In this document: positions 7,655 through 16,527 of the stretch, piece after piece
Numbering within the stretch: the first letter of the stretch is position 1
Layout: every line of letters begins with the position of its first letter
Source: Chloroflexota bacterium
Lineage (GTDB): Bacteria; Chloroflexota; Dehalococcoidia; Tepidiformales; Tepidiformaceae
Direction of reading: 5' to 3'
Length of the DNA: 64,000 bases
Assembly: GCA_026702615.1 (NCBI GenBank)
Contig: JAPPBY010000036.1
Span: forward strand, 1 to 64,000
The notes under the pieces: model-generated
Seen by the model: only the letters and a program-made list of their open reading frames with translations
What the model was told of the DNA's origin: nothing
Databases searched by the model: none
Made by a program: the position numbers and the translations under genes

Positions 7655-8560
7655 ATGGAAGGCACTGCCGTCACGGTTCGGGTACCCGCCACGAGCGCCA
7701 ACATCGGCACCGGTTTCGACTGCCTCGGGCTGGCGCTGGACCTGTTCGCCTCCGTCACGGTGACATTCAGCGACGCCGAGCAGCTTCCCACGAACGACGT
7801 CGGCGAGAAGATGGTGCTTTCCGCTGCGCGCGCCGCCTACGAGCGCATCGGGCGGCCGAGTCCCGCAGGCCTGACGGCGCGGTACACGGTCGCGATCCCG
7901 CTGGGGCGGGGGCTGGGCGCGAGCGCGGTTGCGCGCGTGGCCGGCGTCCTCGCGGTGAACGAGCGGGAGGGACACCCCCTCGACGAAGACGCCTGCCTGG
8001 GCTTGGCGGCCGATCTCGAGGGGCACGTCGACAACGCCTGCCCGGCGCTCTTCGGGGGCGTGCAGGCATGCGTCGCCACCGAGGACGGGTTCGCCCGCGT
8101 CCGCTGCCGCTACCCGAGCGACCTGCAGGTCGCGCTGCTTATCCCGGACCACTCGATGCCGACCAAGGAGGCGCGCCGCCTCCTGCCCGACAGCTACAGC
8201 CGCCAGGACGCAATCCACACGAGCAGCCGGCTCGGGCTGCTGGTGGCGGCGCTGGCGTCGGGGCGCACGGACCTGCTCGACGAGGCGACGCAGGACCGCT
8301 TCCACCAGCGGCAACGGTCGGCTCTGTTCCCGCCGCTCTACGACGTGTTTGCATCGGCGAAGGGCGCGGGCGCTTACGCGGCCTGGCTGAGCGGGGCGGG
8401 GAGCAGCGTGGCCGCGTTCACGCCGGAAGAGGGGGGACGGGACGTGGCGAAGGCAATGCTCGACACACTCGAAGGGGCGGGGATGTCGGGGCGGACGCTC
8501 GTGACGCGCATCGCGGCGAGCGGGGCGGAGGTGTCCCGCGTCGAGATGGTGGACGTGTAG
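7655..8560 (+). CDS. thrB: Homoserine kinase (GHMP family)
   Basis: Phosphorylates L-homoserine in threonine biosynthesis. The 301-residue protein starts with VTVRVPATSANIGTGFDCLGLAL, the classical ThrB N-terminus, followed by the GHMP ATP loop PLGRGLGASAVA and a C-terminal GAYAAWLSGAGSSVAAF motif. Start at ATG 7655, with GGAGG ten bases upstream; longer frames opening at 6932 run through the antisense of other genes and are not credible. TACGAT at 7621-7626 may be the -10 box. It is divergent from the folate operon. Confidence 0.95.
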   Translation: MEGTAVTVRVPATSANIGTGFDCLGLALDLFASVTVTFSDAEQLPTNDVGEKMVLSAARAAYERIGRPSPAGLTARYTVAIPLGRGLGASAVARVAGVLAVNEREGHPLDEDACLGLAADLEGHVDNACPALFGGVQACVATEDGFARVRCRYPSDLQVALLIPDHSMPTKEARRLLPDSYSRQDAIHTSSRLGLLVAALASGRTDLLDEATQDRFHQRQRSALFPPLYDVFASAKGAGAYAAWLSGAGSSVAAFTPEEGGRDVAKAMLDTLEGAGMSGRTLVTRIAASGAEVSRVEMVDV

Positions 8561-8678
8561 CGGCTGTTGGCTCCTGGCTGTTGGCCGTTGGCCGGGACGG
8601 CGGGGCGAGTAGGTGGTGACGAACGGCGCGACATGATCCGCTAGGAGATCGCGGGGCGGCCCGACAGCCTGCCTCCCC

Positions 8679-10661
8679 ATGAGACCGATCCCCAATTCCC
8701 TCAAGGTCCACCAGCGCGGTTCCGACCGCCTTCCCCACGTGCGCGCGATCATCCGCGCCGAACGCTGGGGCGTGCCCCTGCTTCCCTGGGAGCGCCTCTA
8801 CACGGGCGACGAACGCGACTGCCCGCACGCCCTCGCGGTCGCCGGCGACGGAGCCGTGATCCGCGCCCGCAACGATGCGGGCGCGCTCGCGGTCTCGCGC
8901 GTGCCAACGCCCGGAGCGAGCTCGGACTGGGCCACGTGGACCGGACTAGGTGAGGCAGAACCGGACACGGGGGTCGCACTTGGGGCGCGCGGGAGCGAGG
9001 TGCTGCTCCTGTACGTCGCGAGCGGTGGACGCGCGCTGGCGCTGCGGCGCAGCGGCGACGGCGGGGCGACGTGGGAGGCGGCGCGGACGCTGGTGACAGA
9101 GAGCGCGGACATCGAGTGGCTGGCTCTTGGGGTGCGCGCGTCCGACGGCGACGCCTGCGCCTTCTACACGCAGGGGACAGACGTGCTGAAGCGACTGCGC
9201 CGCCGGGACGGCGCCTGGGATGCGGCGGGGGCGAACTGGACCAGGGGCGGGCAGGTCTCCGCCCTGACGGGCGTGGGAGCGATGCACGACGGCCACGACT
9301 ACCGCCTTGTCGTGAGCGGACGAGCGCATCCTTCCGGGAGGAAGCAGGTGTGGTCGGCGTTCCTGGGCGACGGCGGGTTCCCCACGGATTTCTGGTCGGG
9401 CCTGAGCGTGATCGCGGAGTCGGACGCCTCCTCGGCGCGGCAGTTCGGCGGGCCGGGAGTGTTTCAGCCGGGCGGCCTCGACCAGCGCGCCTGCTTTGCC
9501 GCCCTGGACGCCGGGGGCGAGCCCGGGAGCCGCGTCTACACGAGCCATCCGCCCGCGTCCGTGGCCGGGAACCCGGAGGGGTGGTCCGAGCCGGAGCCGC
9601 ACGAGGCAACATCAGCGTACGGACTGGCGGTCGCGACGCCAGAGGCGGGGACGGCGTGGAGCTCGACCCCGGACGGGGTGTGGCGGGCGCGGCTGGGGAA
9701 CAGCCTCGACGTGAGCGATCACCTCGTGGAGGCCTCGTGGAGGCTGGCGCCGTTTTCGACACGCGCCCGGCTCGTGCTCGACGACTCCGGCGGCGTGCTG
9801 CCCGAGCTCGCGCCGGGCCGAACGGTCGAGATCACGCCCGGCTACCGCTCGGGTTCGGGCGGCGGGCCCGAGTACGGTGGCGCCGTGCACGCCGTCATCG
9901 ACGACGTGGCGCGTGAGCGCGGCGAGGGGGAGGCGCGGGTGGTGCTGGAGTGCTCGGGGCACTGGGAGCGGCTGGCGGCGTGGCGGCCCTCCCAGGTCTG
10001 GCAGACCGCGGCGGGGGAGTATTCGCGTGAGCGCCTTTTCTGGCGGCTGTGCGCGAGTGCGGGAATCCGCGTGAGCGGCCAGGGCGGGGAGGACTGGTCC
10101 GGGAGCAGTCCGGCCTTCGCGGTGTCTCCGGGCGAGTCCGGCCTCTCGGCGGCGCGGCGCCTGCTCGGCACGAGCCGGGTTGCGGTTCTCTCCAGCGTTG
10201 ACGGGCTGGCCGTCTCAGAGCCCGGATCGGAGGCGGTCGAGCGCTTTGGGGAGGGCGACCACCCGGCGGCGCGTGTAGCGCTGGGCGCCGACGCTCCGGC
10301 GGCGAACTGGGTGCGGGCGCAGGGGCCCACGATCGACGCCGACGCGCACGACTTCGCCAGCATCTACCGGGACGGGCAGCGGCTGCGCCTGGTGCGCAGC
10401 CTCGATGCGGGCACGGGCGCGCAGGCGCTCGACCACGCGGCGGCATCGCTCGAGCGGGACCGGCGTGAGCAGCACGCCGGCGTGCTCGTGGCGCCGTTCC
10501 ACCCGGGCCTGGAGCTGTTCGACCCGATCACGGTCACGGACGAACGGCTTGGTCTGCGGGAACGCCCATTCCGCGTGGTCGAGCTGGGGATGGAGTACAG
10601 CCGCCGGCCGGGCAGGCGGCCTCGCTACGACTCGATCGTGGGCCTGGGGGAGATGGACTGA
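8679..10661 (+). CDS. Orphan protein with Asp-box N-terminal half and phage tail-hub-like C-terminal half
   Basis: 660 residues, not firmly recognised. The first 330 residues look like a beta-propeller: one clear Asp box (SGDGGATW near residue 128) and several similarly spaced WxxPE or WxxA segments. From about residue 340 the pattern changes to one I associate with tail hub/baseplate proteins: LVEASWRLAPFSTRARLVLDD, a VEITPGYRSGS strand, CSGHWERLAAWRP, FWRLCASAGI and a C-terminal ELFDPITVTDERLGL segment. The stop overlaps the next ATG (TGATG). No capsid, sheath or lysis genes are nearby, so it may be a domesticated phage relic or part of a conserved two-gene unit. The domain assignment is inference by eye. 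Confidence 0.6.
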   Translation: MRPIPNSLKVHQRGSDRLPHVRAIIRAERWGVPLLPWERLYTGDERDCPHALAVAGDGAVIRARNDAGALAVSRVPTPGASSDWATWTGLGEAEPDTGVALGARGSEVLLLYVASGGRALALRRSGDGGATWEAARTLVTESADIEWLALGVRASDGDACAFYTQGTDVLKRLRRRDGAWDAAGANWTRGGQVSALTGVGAMHDGHDYRLVVSGRAHPSGRKQVWSAFLGDGGFPTDFWSGLSVIAESDASSARQFGGPGVFQPGGLDQRACFAALDAGGEPGSRVYTSHPPASVAGNPEGWSEPEPHEATSAYGLAVATPEAGTAWSSTPDGVWRARLGNSLDVSDHLVEASWRLAPFSTRARLVLDDSGGVLPELAPGRTVEITPGYRSGSGGGPEYGGAVHAVIDDVARERGEGEARVVLECSGHWERLAAWRPSQVWQTAAGEYSRERLFWRLCASAGIRVSGQGGEDWSGSSPAFAVSPGESGLSAARRLLGTSRVAVLSSVDGLAVSEPGSEAVERFGEGDHPAARVALGADAPAANWVRAQGPTIDADAHDFASIYRDGQRLRLVRSLDAGTGAQALDHAAASLERDRREQHAGVLVAPFHPGLELFDPITVTDERLGLRERPFRVVELGMEYSRRPGRRPRYDSIVGLGEMD

Positions 10662-10873
10662 TGGCGACGCTGCGAGGACGGCTGGTGCGGTTCGAGGGGA
10701 GCGCGTGGCGGGCGGTGGTGCGGCTGGAGGGGTCAGCTTCGATGGAGCTGACGAACGTGGCCGTGAGCCGCGCCATCCCCGCCGGGCAGATGGTCGCGGG
10801 CCGCAGGGTGCTCGTCGACACGGGCGATGCGAGCGACGCCGCGGAGGCGATCCTGACGGCCATCGTGGCGTGA
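10661..10873 (+). CDS. Small protein coupled to the tail-hub-like gene
   Basis: 70 residues, unknown. Sequence alternates short beta-type strands (LRGRLVRFEG, AWRAVVRLEG, MELTNVAVSRA, GRRVLVDTGDA) and ends in a short helix (DAAEAILTAIVA), which suggests a small beta-barrel. The ATG overlaps the previous stop (TGATG), so both products are made together and probably interact. No homologue is recognised. Confidence 0.65.
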   Translation: MATLRGRLVRFEGSAWRAVVRLEGSASMELTNVAVSRAIPAGQMVAGRRVLVDTGDASDAAEAILTAIVA

Positions 10874-10969
10874 ATGGTGCGCTCGGGCGGCGCGTGTACA
10901 CTCAATTTCGATGCCCTCGCCCCCGCTCTCCGGGCAGCCGGGCGGCGACCCCGAACGGGGCGCCCACCG

Positions 10970-12451
10970 GTGATCCGCAGTCACGCCACGTACGGTCCCG
11001 GCAACACCCTGCAGCGGACCCTCTCATCGCTGCAAGAGCGGGAGTTCGCCTGGTACTTCGGGGGCAACACCGCCTTCTTCATGGCGATGCAGATGCAGTT
11101 CGTGCTGCGCGCCCTGCTCGCCTACGACCTCGCCCCCGAGGGCGAGAAGGCCGCGGGGCTGGGGCTGGTGACGCTTGGGGCGGCCGCTCCCATGATCTTC
11201 GTCGCGCCGGTGGGGGGTCTCATCGCCGACCGGGTGAACAAGCGCACGCTCCTCATCGTGACGCAGTCGGCGGCGGCCATCATCAGCCTGCTCACCACGT
11301 TCCTCATCCTCACCGACCTGATGGAGTACTGGTACCTCTTCGTCCTGTCGTTCTGGGCGGGGACGATCTTCTCGCTGAACATGCCCGCACGGCAGGCGCT
11401 GGTACCCCTGCTCGTGCCCCAACACAAGCTAATGAACGCGGTTTCGCTGCAGATGAGCGGGATGAACCTGACCCGCATCGTCGCGCCGGCGCTAGCGGGA
11501 ATCCTGGTGGCCCCACTTGGCATCATCGGGGTCGGCGAGAGCGGCGGGCTGGGCTGGGTCTACCTGCTGACCTCCATCCTGTTCACGGTTGCGGTCGCGT
11601 CGGAGTTCCGCCTTCCGCCCCACGGCATGCAGGCAGAGTCGGAGGAGGAGAACTTCATCCAGGGCCTCGTGGGGGGCTTCCGCTATGTCATCGCCACGCC
11701 GGTGATCCTCATGCTCCTGCTGGCGGGCATGCTGATGCCGTTCTTCGCCTTCCCCGTGCAGGTGATGCTCCCGATCTTCGCCGAGGAGGTTTTCGGGCTT
11801 ACCGGGGGAATGGGCTTCGGCCTGCTGATGGCGGCGGGCGGTGTCGGCGGGCTGATTGGAACGATCGTCTCGGCGAACTTCGACAGCCTGCCGAACAAGG
11901 GCCACATCATGTTCATCGGAGCTACGATCATGGCCGGCTTCCTTGCGGCTTTCGGGTGGACCAGTGTGTTCGTCCTCGGGATGCTCTTCATTGCCGTGAG
12001 CAACACGGGGCAGATGCTCTTCATGTCCTCAAACAACACCGCCGTGCAGACGATTGCGCCTGAGGAGCTGCGGGGCCGGGTGATGTCGATCATGATGATG
12101 TCGTTCGGGGTGATGCCGATCGGGGTCTTACCCATCACCTTCGCCGCCGACAGATTCGGGGCCGGAAGCACGGTCGTGGTCGTATCGCTCGCGCTGCTGG
12201 CATTGCTGGCGGTCGTGTTTGTAGCGGTCCCGCGCTTCCGCAACCTGCGTATCGACGTGCTCGCGCAGGCGGAGCTCTCACCCGTGCAGGCGGCGACGAT
12301 GGTGGCGGAGGGAAAGATCTCGCGGGCGGAGGCGGACCGGCTCACAGGGAGGCTGCGGCGCACGCCCCTCCCCGAGGGGACCCGCCGCAAGCGCACGCAG
12401 GAGGAACGCGTCGAGGCGCCCCCAGGGGCCACCCCGGCGCCGCCGCCATGA
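10970..12451 (+). CDS. MFS transporter (enterobactin-exporter-like)
   Basis: Major facilitator protein of 493 residues with about twelve membrane segments from residue 25 to 430. The inter-helix motif after segment 2 reads GLIADRVNKRT, the usual MFS signature; the arrangement resembles EntS/drug-exporter members. The cytoplasmic tail (about residue 430 on) is long and charged and carries an AELSPVQAATMVAEGKISRAEADRLTG helix pair. GTG at 10970 is chosen because it overlaps the stop of a 20-codon reading frame at 10911 (GTGA) and starts where sequence similarity would begin; the open frame reaches 10874. Substrate unknown. The stop overlaps the following oxidoreductase (ATGA). Confidence 0.85.
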   Translation: MIRSHATYGPGNTLQRTLSSLQEREFAWYFGGNTAFFMAMQMQFVLRALLAYDLAPEGEKAAGLGLVTLGAAAPMIFVAPVGGLIADRVNKRTLLIVTQSAAAIISLLTTFLILTDLMEYWYLFVLSFWAGTIFSLNMPARQALVPLLVPQHKLMNAVSLQMSGMNLTRIVAPALAGILVAPLGIIGVGESGGLGWVYLLTSILFTVAVASEFRLPPHGMQAESEEENFIQGLVGGFRYVIATPVILMLLLAGMLMPFFAFPVQVMLPIFAEEVFGLTGGMGFGLLMAAGGVGGLIGTIVSANFDSLPNKGHIMFIGATIMAGFLAAFGWTSVFVLGMLFIAVSNTGQMLFMSSNNTAVQTIAPEELRGRVMSIMMMSFGVMPIGVLPITFAADRFGAGSTVVVVSLALLALLAVVFVAVPRFRNLRIDVLAQAELSPVQAATMVAEGKISRAEADRLTGRLRRTPLPEGTRRKRTQEERVEAPPGATPAPPP

Positions 12452-13458
12452 CCACGCTCAGCGTCCTCGACCAGTCCCCCGTCCGCAGGGGTGGGACCGC
12501 CGCCGAGGCGCTCGCCGAGACGGTCAAACTCGCGCAGCTTGCCGACCGCCTCGGGTACGAGCGGTACTGGGTTGCCGAGCACCACAACACCTCGGCCCTC
12601 GCCTCGACCGCGCCCGAGGTACTCATCGGCCAGATCGCGACGCACACGGAGCACATCCGCGTGGGCTCGGGCGGGGTGATGTTGCCCCACTACAGCGCGC
12701 TCAAGGTGGCGGAGGCGTTCCGGCTGCTGGAGACGCTGCACCCGGGGCGCATCGACCTTGGGATCGGCCGGGCGCCGGGGAGCGACGGACGGACGGCGCG
12801 GGCGCTCGCGCCCAGCGGCGTGCCGATGGACCTGCGCGAGTTCCCGAACCAGCTTCTCGACCTGTACGGATTCCTCGCGGACGACTTTCCGCCCGACCAC
12901 GAGTTCCACGGCATCCGGGCGATGCCCCGGCCGGAGGCGATGCCGGACCTCTGGCTGCTCGGTTCGAGCGACGTGAGCGCGGGATATGCAGCGGAGCTGG
13001 GCTGGCCGTTCTGCTACGCGCACTTCATCAACTCGCACCGTGCGGATAGCGCTCTGGAGGCCTACCAGAAGCTCTTCTCGCCCTCGCCGGTCGCGAGCGA
13101 GCCGCGACCGTCAATCGCGGTCTCGGCGCTGGTGGCGGAGACGGAGGAGGAAGCGGAGCGGCTGAGCTGGAGCCGCTGGGGCTGGCGCCTGATGGGGTCC
13201 GCCGGGAGGGGCGGGATTCCGCCGCCCGAGGAGGCGCTCGCTTTCGAATACACGGAAGCCGAGCGCGAGTACCTGGAGATGCTGAAGCGGCGCTCCATCT
13301 ACGGCGACCCCGGACAGGTTCGCGACCAGTTGCTGGCCATGGGCGAGCGCCACGGCCTGGACGACTTCGTCGTGGTGACCATCACGCACGACTACCGGGC
13401 GCGGCAGCGTTCCTACGAGCTGCTGGCGGAGGCGTTCGGGCTGGAGCCGCGCGGCTAG
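12448..13458 (+). CDS. LLM class flavin-dependent oxidoreductase (bacterial luciferase-like)
   Basis: 336-residue TIM-barrel monooxygenase of the luciferase-like superfamily, using FMN or F420. Typical elements are LSVLDQSPV at the N-terminus, RYWVAEHHN (near residue 35), RVGSGGVMLPHYSALKVAE, HPGRIDLGIGRAPGSD and a C-terminal GDPGQVRDQLLAM. These resemble the MsnO8 branch, whose members oxidise unknown substrates. It is coupled to the MFS transporter by ATGA, which hints at transport and oxidation of one compound, but that is inference. Confidence 0.9.
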   Translation: MTTLSVLDQSPVRRGGTAAEALAETVKLAQLADRLGYERYWVAEHHNTSALASTAPEVLIGQIATHTEHIRVGSGGVMLPHYSALKVAEAFRLLETLHPGRIDLGIGRAPGSDGRTARALAPSGVPMDLREFPNQLLDLYGFLADDFPPDHEFHGIRAMPRPEAMPDLWLLGSSDVSAGYAAELGWPFCYAHFINSHRADSALEAYQKLFSPSPVASEPRPSIAVSALVAETEEEAERLSWSRWGWRLMGSAGRGGIPPPEEALAFEYTEAEREYLEMLKRRSIYGDPGQVRDQLLAMGERHGLDDFVVVTITHDYRARQRSYELLAEAFGLEPRG

Positions 13459-13500
13459 TCGCCGCCGCCCGTCCCTGCCGCTTGCCTAGTGCCAGGGGGA

Positions 13501-14751
13501 TTACTCTCGGTTCTCGCCACACTGATTCACCGTGGCGACCAGACAGTCCTGGTCTAGCCAGACTGATTCAGCGAGGCGGTCGAACAGCGTAGCCAAGCCG
13601 GGTCGGGCGTCCGGGTGCACCCACGGTCCATACACAGCCCCTTGCCGCACGTCGATAGCGATCCAGGCCAGGGGGCGGCCGGTCACCGCATCCCGGGTAG
13701 TCGTGGAATCCTCAAGGACTAACGCCCGAACAGGTGGACCTTCAAGAGAGTCGCTCGACTCGAGGCCTTCCCGTACCTCTAACCCCTCCGGAACATCGAA
13801 GATCAGCGGCGAATCGAACTGCCCGCTGTATCCAGGCCAGATGAACTGATAGGTACCGGCAGTCAGCGTGGGCTCCCGGTACGAGGGGCCCGCGACCACG
13901 GGCGCTCCGCAGTCCTTGAAACCGAGCGTCGCGAGGTCGCCGTTCGGGACCGCCCGCAGCGCTGGCGGCAGGCAGCCGGTGAGCGCGTTCCCGCCCAGGT
14001 AGACGTGCGTCAGGCCGGTCAGCAGCGCCGCCTTCGAGGGGATCCGCCCGGTCAGGGCGTTGCCGTCCAGTCGCAGCTGCGTAAGGCCCGTGAGCTCGCC
14101 CAGAAGACCCGAGAGCTCGCCCGTGAGCCCACTGTTCGCGAGCTCCAGCTTCGTCACGCGCCGGGGCGTGCCCGCAACGGTGACGCCCGTCCAGCTTGAG
14201 ATGGCACGGCCGCCGCTCCAGTCGAGCGTGGCCGTTCCCCCCAGCGTGTCCCGCCAGGCCAGTAGGGCGATGGCGTCGTCGACGAGCTCGGACCACGGAA
14301 CAGCCACGGCGCGGTCGTTATAGCGGAACGTCTTGCGCTCGTTCGTCTCCTCAAGCGGTAACTGCTCGGTCGCGCCCCACGGCCCCCCGAACGGGCGAGC
14401 CGAGAGGTACACCCGCCGGGGATCGTCGACGCTCTGCCACACCCGCAGTTTCACGCCCACGGCGCCCGGGGCGACGGACGCGGTTACGGTGCGATCGCTG
14501 TAGCGGAACGTCTTGCGCTCGTTCGTCTCTTCGAGCGCCAATTCTTCTGTCGCGCCCCAGGTGCCCCCGGACGGGCGCGCCGACAGGAAAACCCTCTGGG
14601 GATCACGCACACTCTGCCAGACGCGGAGGTCCACCCGGCCCGCTTCCTGGTCGGACTCCACCGCCTCCGCACCCGCGACCGCGACGAGCGCGACCAACAC
14701 GGCCGAAACTGCAACGACCAGGTACGTTCCGGACTTTCTCAAACTCTGCAT
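13501..14751 (-). CDS. Secreted protein with two LRVWQ/SARP repeats and leucine-rich repeats
   Basis: 416 residues with an N-terminal signal or anchor (hydrophobic residues 12-29). Two tandem 60-residue repeats follow (about 40-160), each running from LRVWQSV.DP through SARP and WGAT to EETNERKTFRY. Residues about 200-290 hold plant-type leucine-rich repeats (LTGLTQLRLDGNALTGRIP and similar). The C-terminal 120 residues are unknown and contain a GTYQFIWPGYSGQFDSPL segment. TACAGT lies six bases before the ATG at 14751, so the message is probably leaderless. Likely a surface or exported adhesion/binding protein; no enzyme motif is seen. Confidence 0.75.
   Translation of the reverse strand: MQSLRKSGTYLVVAVSAVLVALVAVAGAEAVESDQEAGRVDLRVWQSVRDPQRVFLSARPSGGTWGATEELALEETNERKTFRYSDRTVTASVAPGAVGVKLRVWQSVDDPRRVYLSARPFGGPWGATEQLPLEETNERKTFRYNDRAVAVPWSELVDDAIALLAWRDTLGGTATLDWSGGRAISSWTGVTVAGTPRRVTKLELANSGLTGELSGLLGELTGLTQLRLDGNALTGRIPSKAALLTGLTHVYLGGNALTGCLPPALRAVPNGDLATLGFKDCGAPVVAGPSYREPTLTAGTYQFIWPGYSGQFDSPLIFDVPEGLEVREGLESSDSLEGPPVRALVLEDSTTTRDAVTGRPLAWIAIDVRQGAVYGPWVHPDARPGLATLFDRLAESVWLDQDCLVATVNQCGENRE
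14321..14636. repeat. Direct duplication encoding the two LRVWQ/SARP repeats
   Basis: Segments 14321-14456 and 14501-14636 are near-copies with a 180-base period (60 codons). The first 29 bases of each are identical and divergence increases afterwards, mostly at third codon positions. This marks a fairly recent internal duplication within the secreted protein gene. Confidence 0.8.
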
Positions 14752-14935
14752 CGGTCAACTGTACGCCGCACAGGCGAGGCGAGGGTTTCGCTCGCCCGCT
14801 TCGCGCCCACTTCCCCTTCAGCACCATCGCGCTGTCCGCCGAAGCAAGAGCCCAATGTTTCCAGGCTCTGCGCCGCCCTCCCCGAGCGGAGAGTGAGTCC
14901 TTTCGCCGAGAGTTCAAGCGTTCATCAGCCTGCGG

Positions 14936-15223
14936 CTAGTCGCCGCCGATCACGACGGTCCACTCCCTGATGCGCCACGAGGGCACGAGCCCGTTCGCGA
15001 CGTAGGGGTCGGCAGCCACGAAGGCTTCGACGCGGGAGCGGTCGTCCACGGTGAAGACGAAGGCGGCGCCATCGACGGGGTCTGCGAAGGCGCCAGCCAT
15101 CTCGATCTCGCCACGGTCGACGTACTCGCGGGCGAGGGCGAGGTGGTCGGCGCGGAAGGGGGCGCGCTTCTCGACGACGTTCTCCACGTAGTCGTAGAAC
15201 AGGACGAAGCGTGTGGCGGGCAT
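14936..15223 (-). CDS. YciI family protein
   Basis: 95-residue YCII-domain protein with ferredoxin-like fold. It has the family beta strand FVLFYDYVE, the conserved RADHLALAREYVDRGEIEMAGAF block and the VEAFVAADPYVANGL motif near residue 70, where the Asp and His pair is thought to act. The biochemical role of most members is unknown. It follows the TPR gene by two bases, with GAGGAG as ribosome binding site, so it is the third gene of an operon starting at 16418. Confidence 0.9.
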   Translation of the reverse strand: MPATRFVLFYDYVENVVEKRAPFRADHLALAREYVDRGEIEMAGAFADPVDGAAFVFTVDDRSRVEAFVAADPYVANGLVPSWRIREWTVVIGGD

Positions 15224-15225
15224 GG

Positions 15226-16002
15226 CTACTCCTCTGGGGCCTCTTCGGCGGTGCGGCGCAGCAGCTTCATGAACTCCTCGTCGCCGTCGAGGAGGGCGAG
15301 GCGGGCGTCGCCGGCAGCCTCGGCGGCGTAGGCGGGCTGAATCTCGAACGCCTCTTGCAGGTGGTCCAGGGCCACCGCGCGCTTCCCCAGAACGGCGGCG
15401 GCCTGGGCCGCGCCGTAGCGCGCGGCGGGGTCGCCAGGTGCGACCTTCGCCGCCTTCTCGAAGCTCTTGAGGGCATCCTCGTGGGCCGCGGTCTCGAGTT
15501 GCGCCATCCCGCAGTTCACCATGAGGGTGGGGTCGTCGGGGTTGAGGGCGAGAGCCCCCTCGAAGTCGGCCAGGGCCTCGGCGGGCTCGTGGCGGTAGAG
15601 GCGCAGCATCCCGCGGTTGTTGAGGGCGTCGCCATCGGCGGGAGTCAGATCGAGGGCGGCGTCGTAGTCGGTGAGGGCCTCGTCGAAGGCGCCGAGGCGG
15701 GTGTGGGCGGTGGCGCGGTTGTAGAGGGCCGCGGGGAGGGCAGGGGTCTCCGCGAGGGCGCGGGTGTAGCGCTCGACGGCGAGGGCGTACTGGCCGACGT
15801 TGAAGTAGACGTTGCCCTCATCGAGGTAGGAGGCGGCGGTACGCAGGCGGGTATCGCCGATGACCTCGTCGATGTCGGGCATGGACTCCCGTGCCTCGCC
15901 GCTCTCGGCGTACTGCTGCGGACGGCCGAGCAACCTCAGGACGAGGGCGGCGACGGCACCGAGGACGGCGAGCGCGAGGATCACCCTGAGCAGGGTCTTC
16001 AC
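15226..16002 (-). CDS. Membrane-anchored TPR protein
   Basis: 258 residues: an N-terminal hydrophobic segment (about 5-25), then five to six tetratricopeptide repeats from residue 52 to about 225, for example ALAVERYTRALAETPALPAALYNRA and ADFEGALALNPDDPTLMVN. TPR solenoids mediate protein-protein contacts; partner unknown. The GTG start at 16002 overlaps the upstream gene's stop (GTGA). Probably exposed outside the cytoplasmic membrane or anchored to it. Confidence 0.85.
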   Translation of the reverse strand: MKTLLRVILALAVLGAVAALVLRLLGRPQQYAESGEARESMPDIDEVIGDTRLRTAASYLDEGNVYFNVGQYALAVERYTRALAETPALPAALYNRATAHTRLGAFDEALTDYDAALDLTPADGDALNNRGMLRLYRHEPAEALADFEGALALNPDDPTLMVNCGMAQLETAAHEDALKSFEKAAKVAPGDPAARYGAAQAAAVLGKRAVALDHLQEAFEIQPAYAAEAAGDARLALLDGDEEFMKLLRRTAEEAPEE

Positions 16003-16418
16003 GACTCGTCCTCCTCTCCCGCGGCGCGCTCCAGGAGCTCCTCGGTGATGGCCATGAGGCCGCTGTAGGCATAGACCACGTAGTCACGGGGGTGGAGGTC
16101 GAGGGGGCGCTTCTCCTCCTTGCGAGCGGTGACCGGGTCCCAGGAGCCGGTGATCTCGACGGCATCGTGGTCGACACCGAACTCGAGCTCGTAGAGCTCG
16201 CCGTCCTCGGCGACGACGACGCAGCCGCGCTCGGGGTCGCCGGCGGGGCCGGGGTCGCACTCGATGGCGTTCGTGAAGAAGGCGTTGGGGAAGGAGGGGA
16301 AGGGGCGCAGGGCGGCGCTAGCCTCTTTCAGGAGCACCTCAAGATCGGAGGCAGCGCGCTCCAGGGCGCGGTCCGCGCTTGTCTTGCGGGCCAGGCTTTC
16401 CCGCGCATCCTCGTTCAT
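15999..16418 (-). CDS. Uncharacterised protein, first gene of TPR/YciI operon
   Basis: 139 residues, not recognised. The N-terminal 50 residues look helical and basic/acidic mixed; a central part (FPNAFFTNAIECDPGPAGDPERGCVVVAEDG split by short turns) is followed by a beta region (YELEFGVDHDAVEITGSW) and a C-terminal helix. ATG at 16418 is chosen over ATG at 16427 because TAGCAT ends seven bases upstream, matching the leaderless pattern. Overlaps the TPR gene by GTGA. Confidence 0.65.
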   Translation of the reverse strand: MNEDARESLARKTSADRALERAASDLEVLLKEASAALRPFPSFPNAFFTNAIECDPGPAGDPERGCVVVAEDGELYELEFGVDHDAVEITGSWDPVTARKEEKRPLDLHPRDYVVYAYSGLMAITEELLERAAGEEDES

Positions 16419-16527
16419 GGGGATCATGCTACGACCACTGGCCGCTCCGGGACCAGACGGCCCGCCGGGTGCGCCTGCCCACACAGAGGGGCCACGGCCC
16501 CTTGTACACTGGCGCGGGGGCATCGAT

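Noticed and set aside
8561-8610. Repeated TGTTGGC-type words after thrB, also seen near 54800 and 55090
   Set aside because: Short, degenerate and without consistent spacing or secondary structure; could be a dispersed repeat but not supportable from one window.
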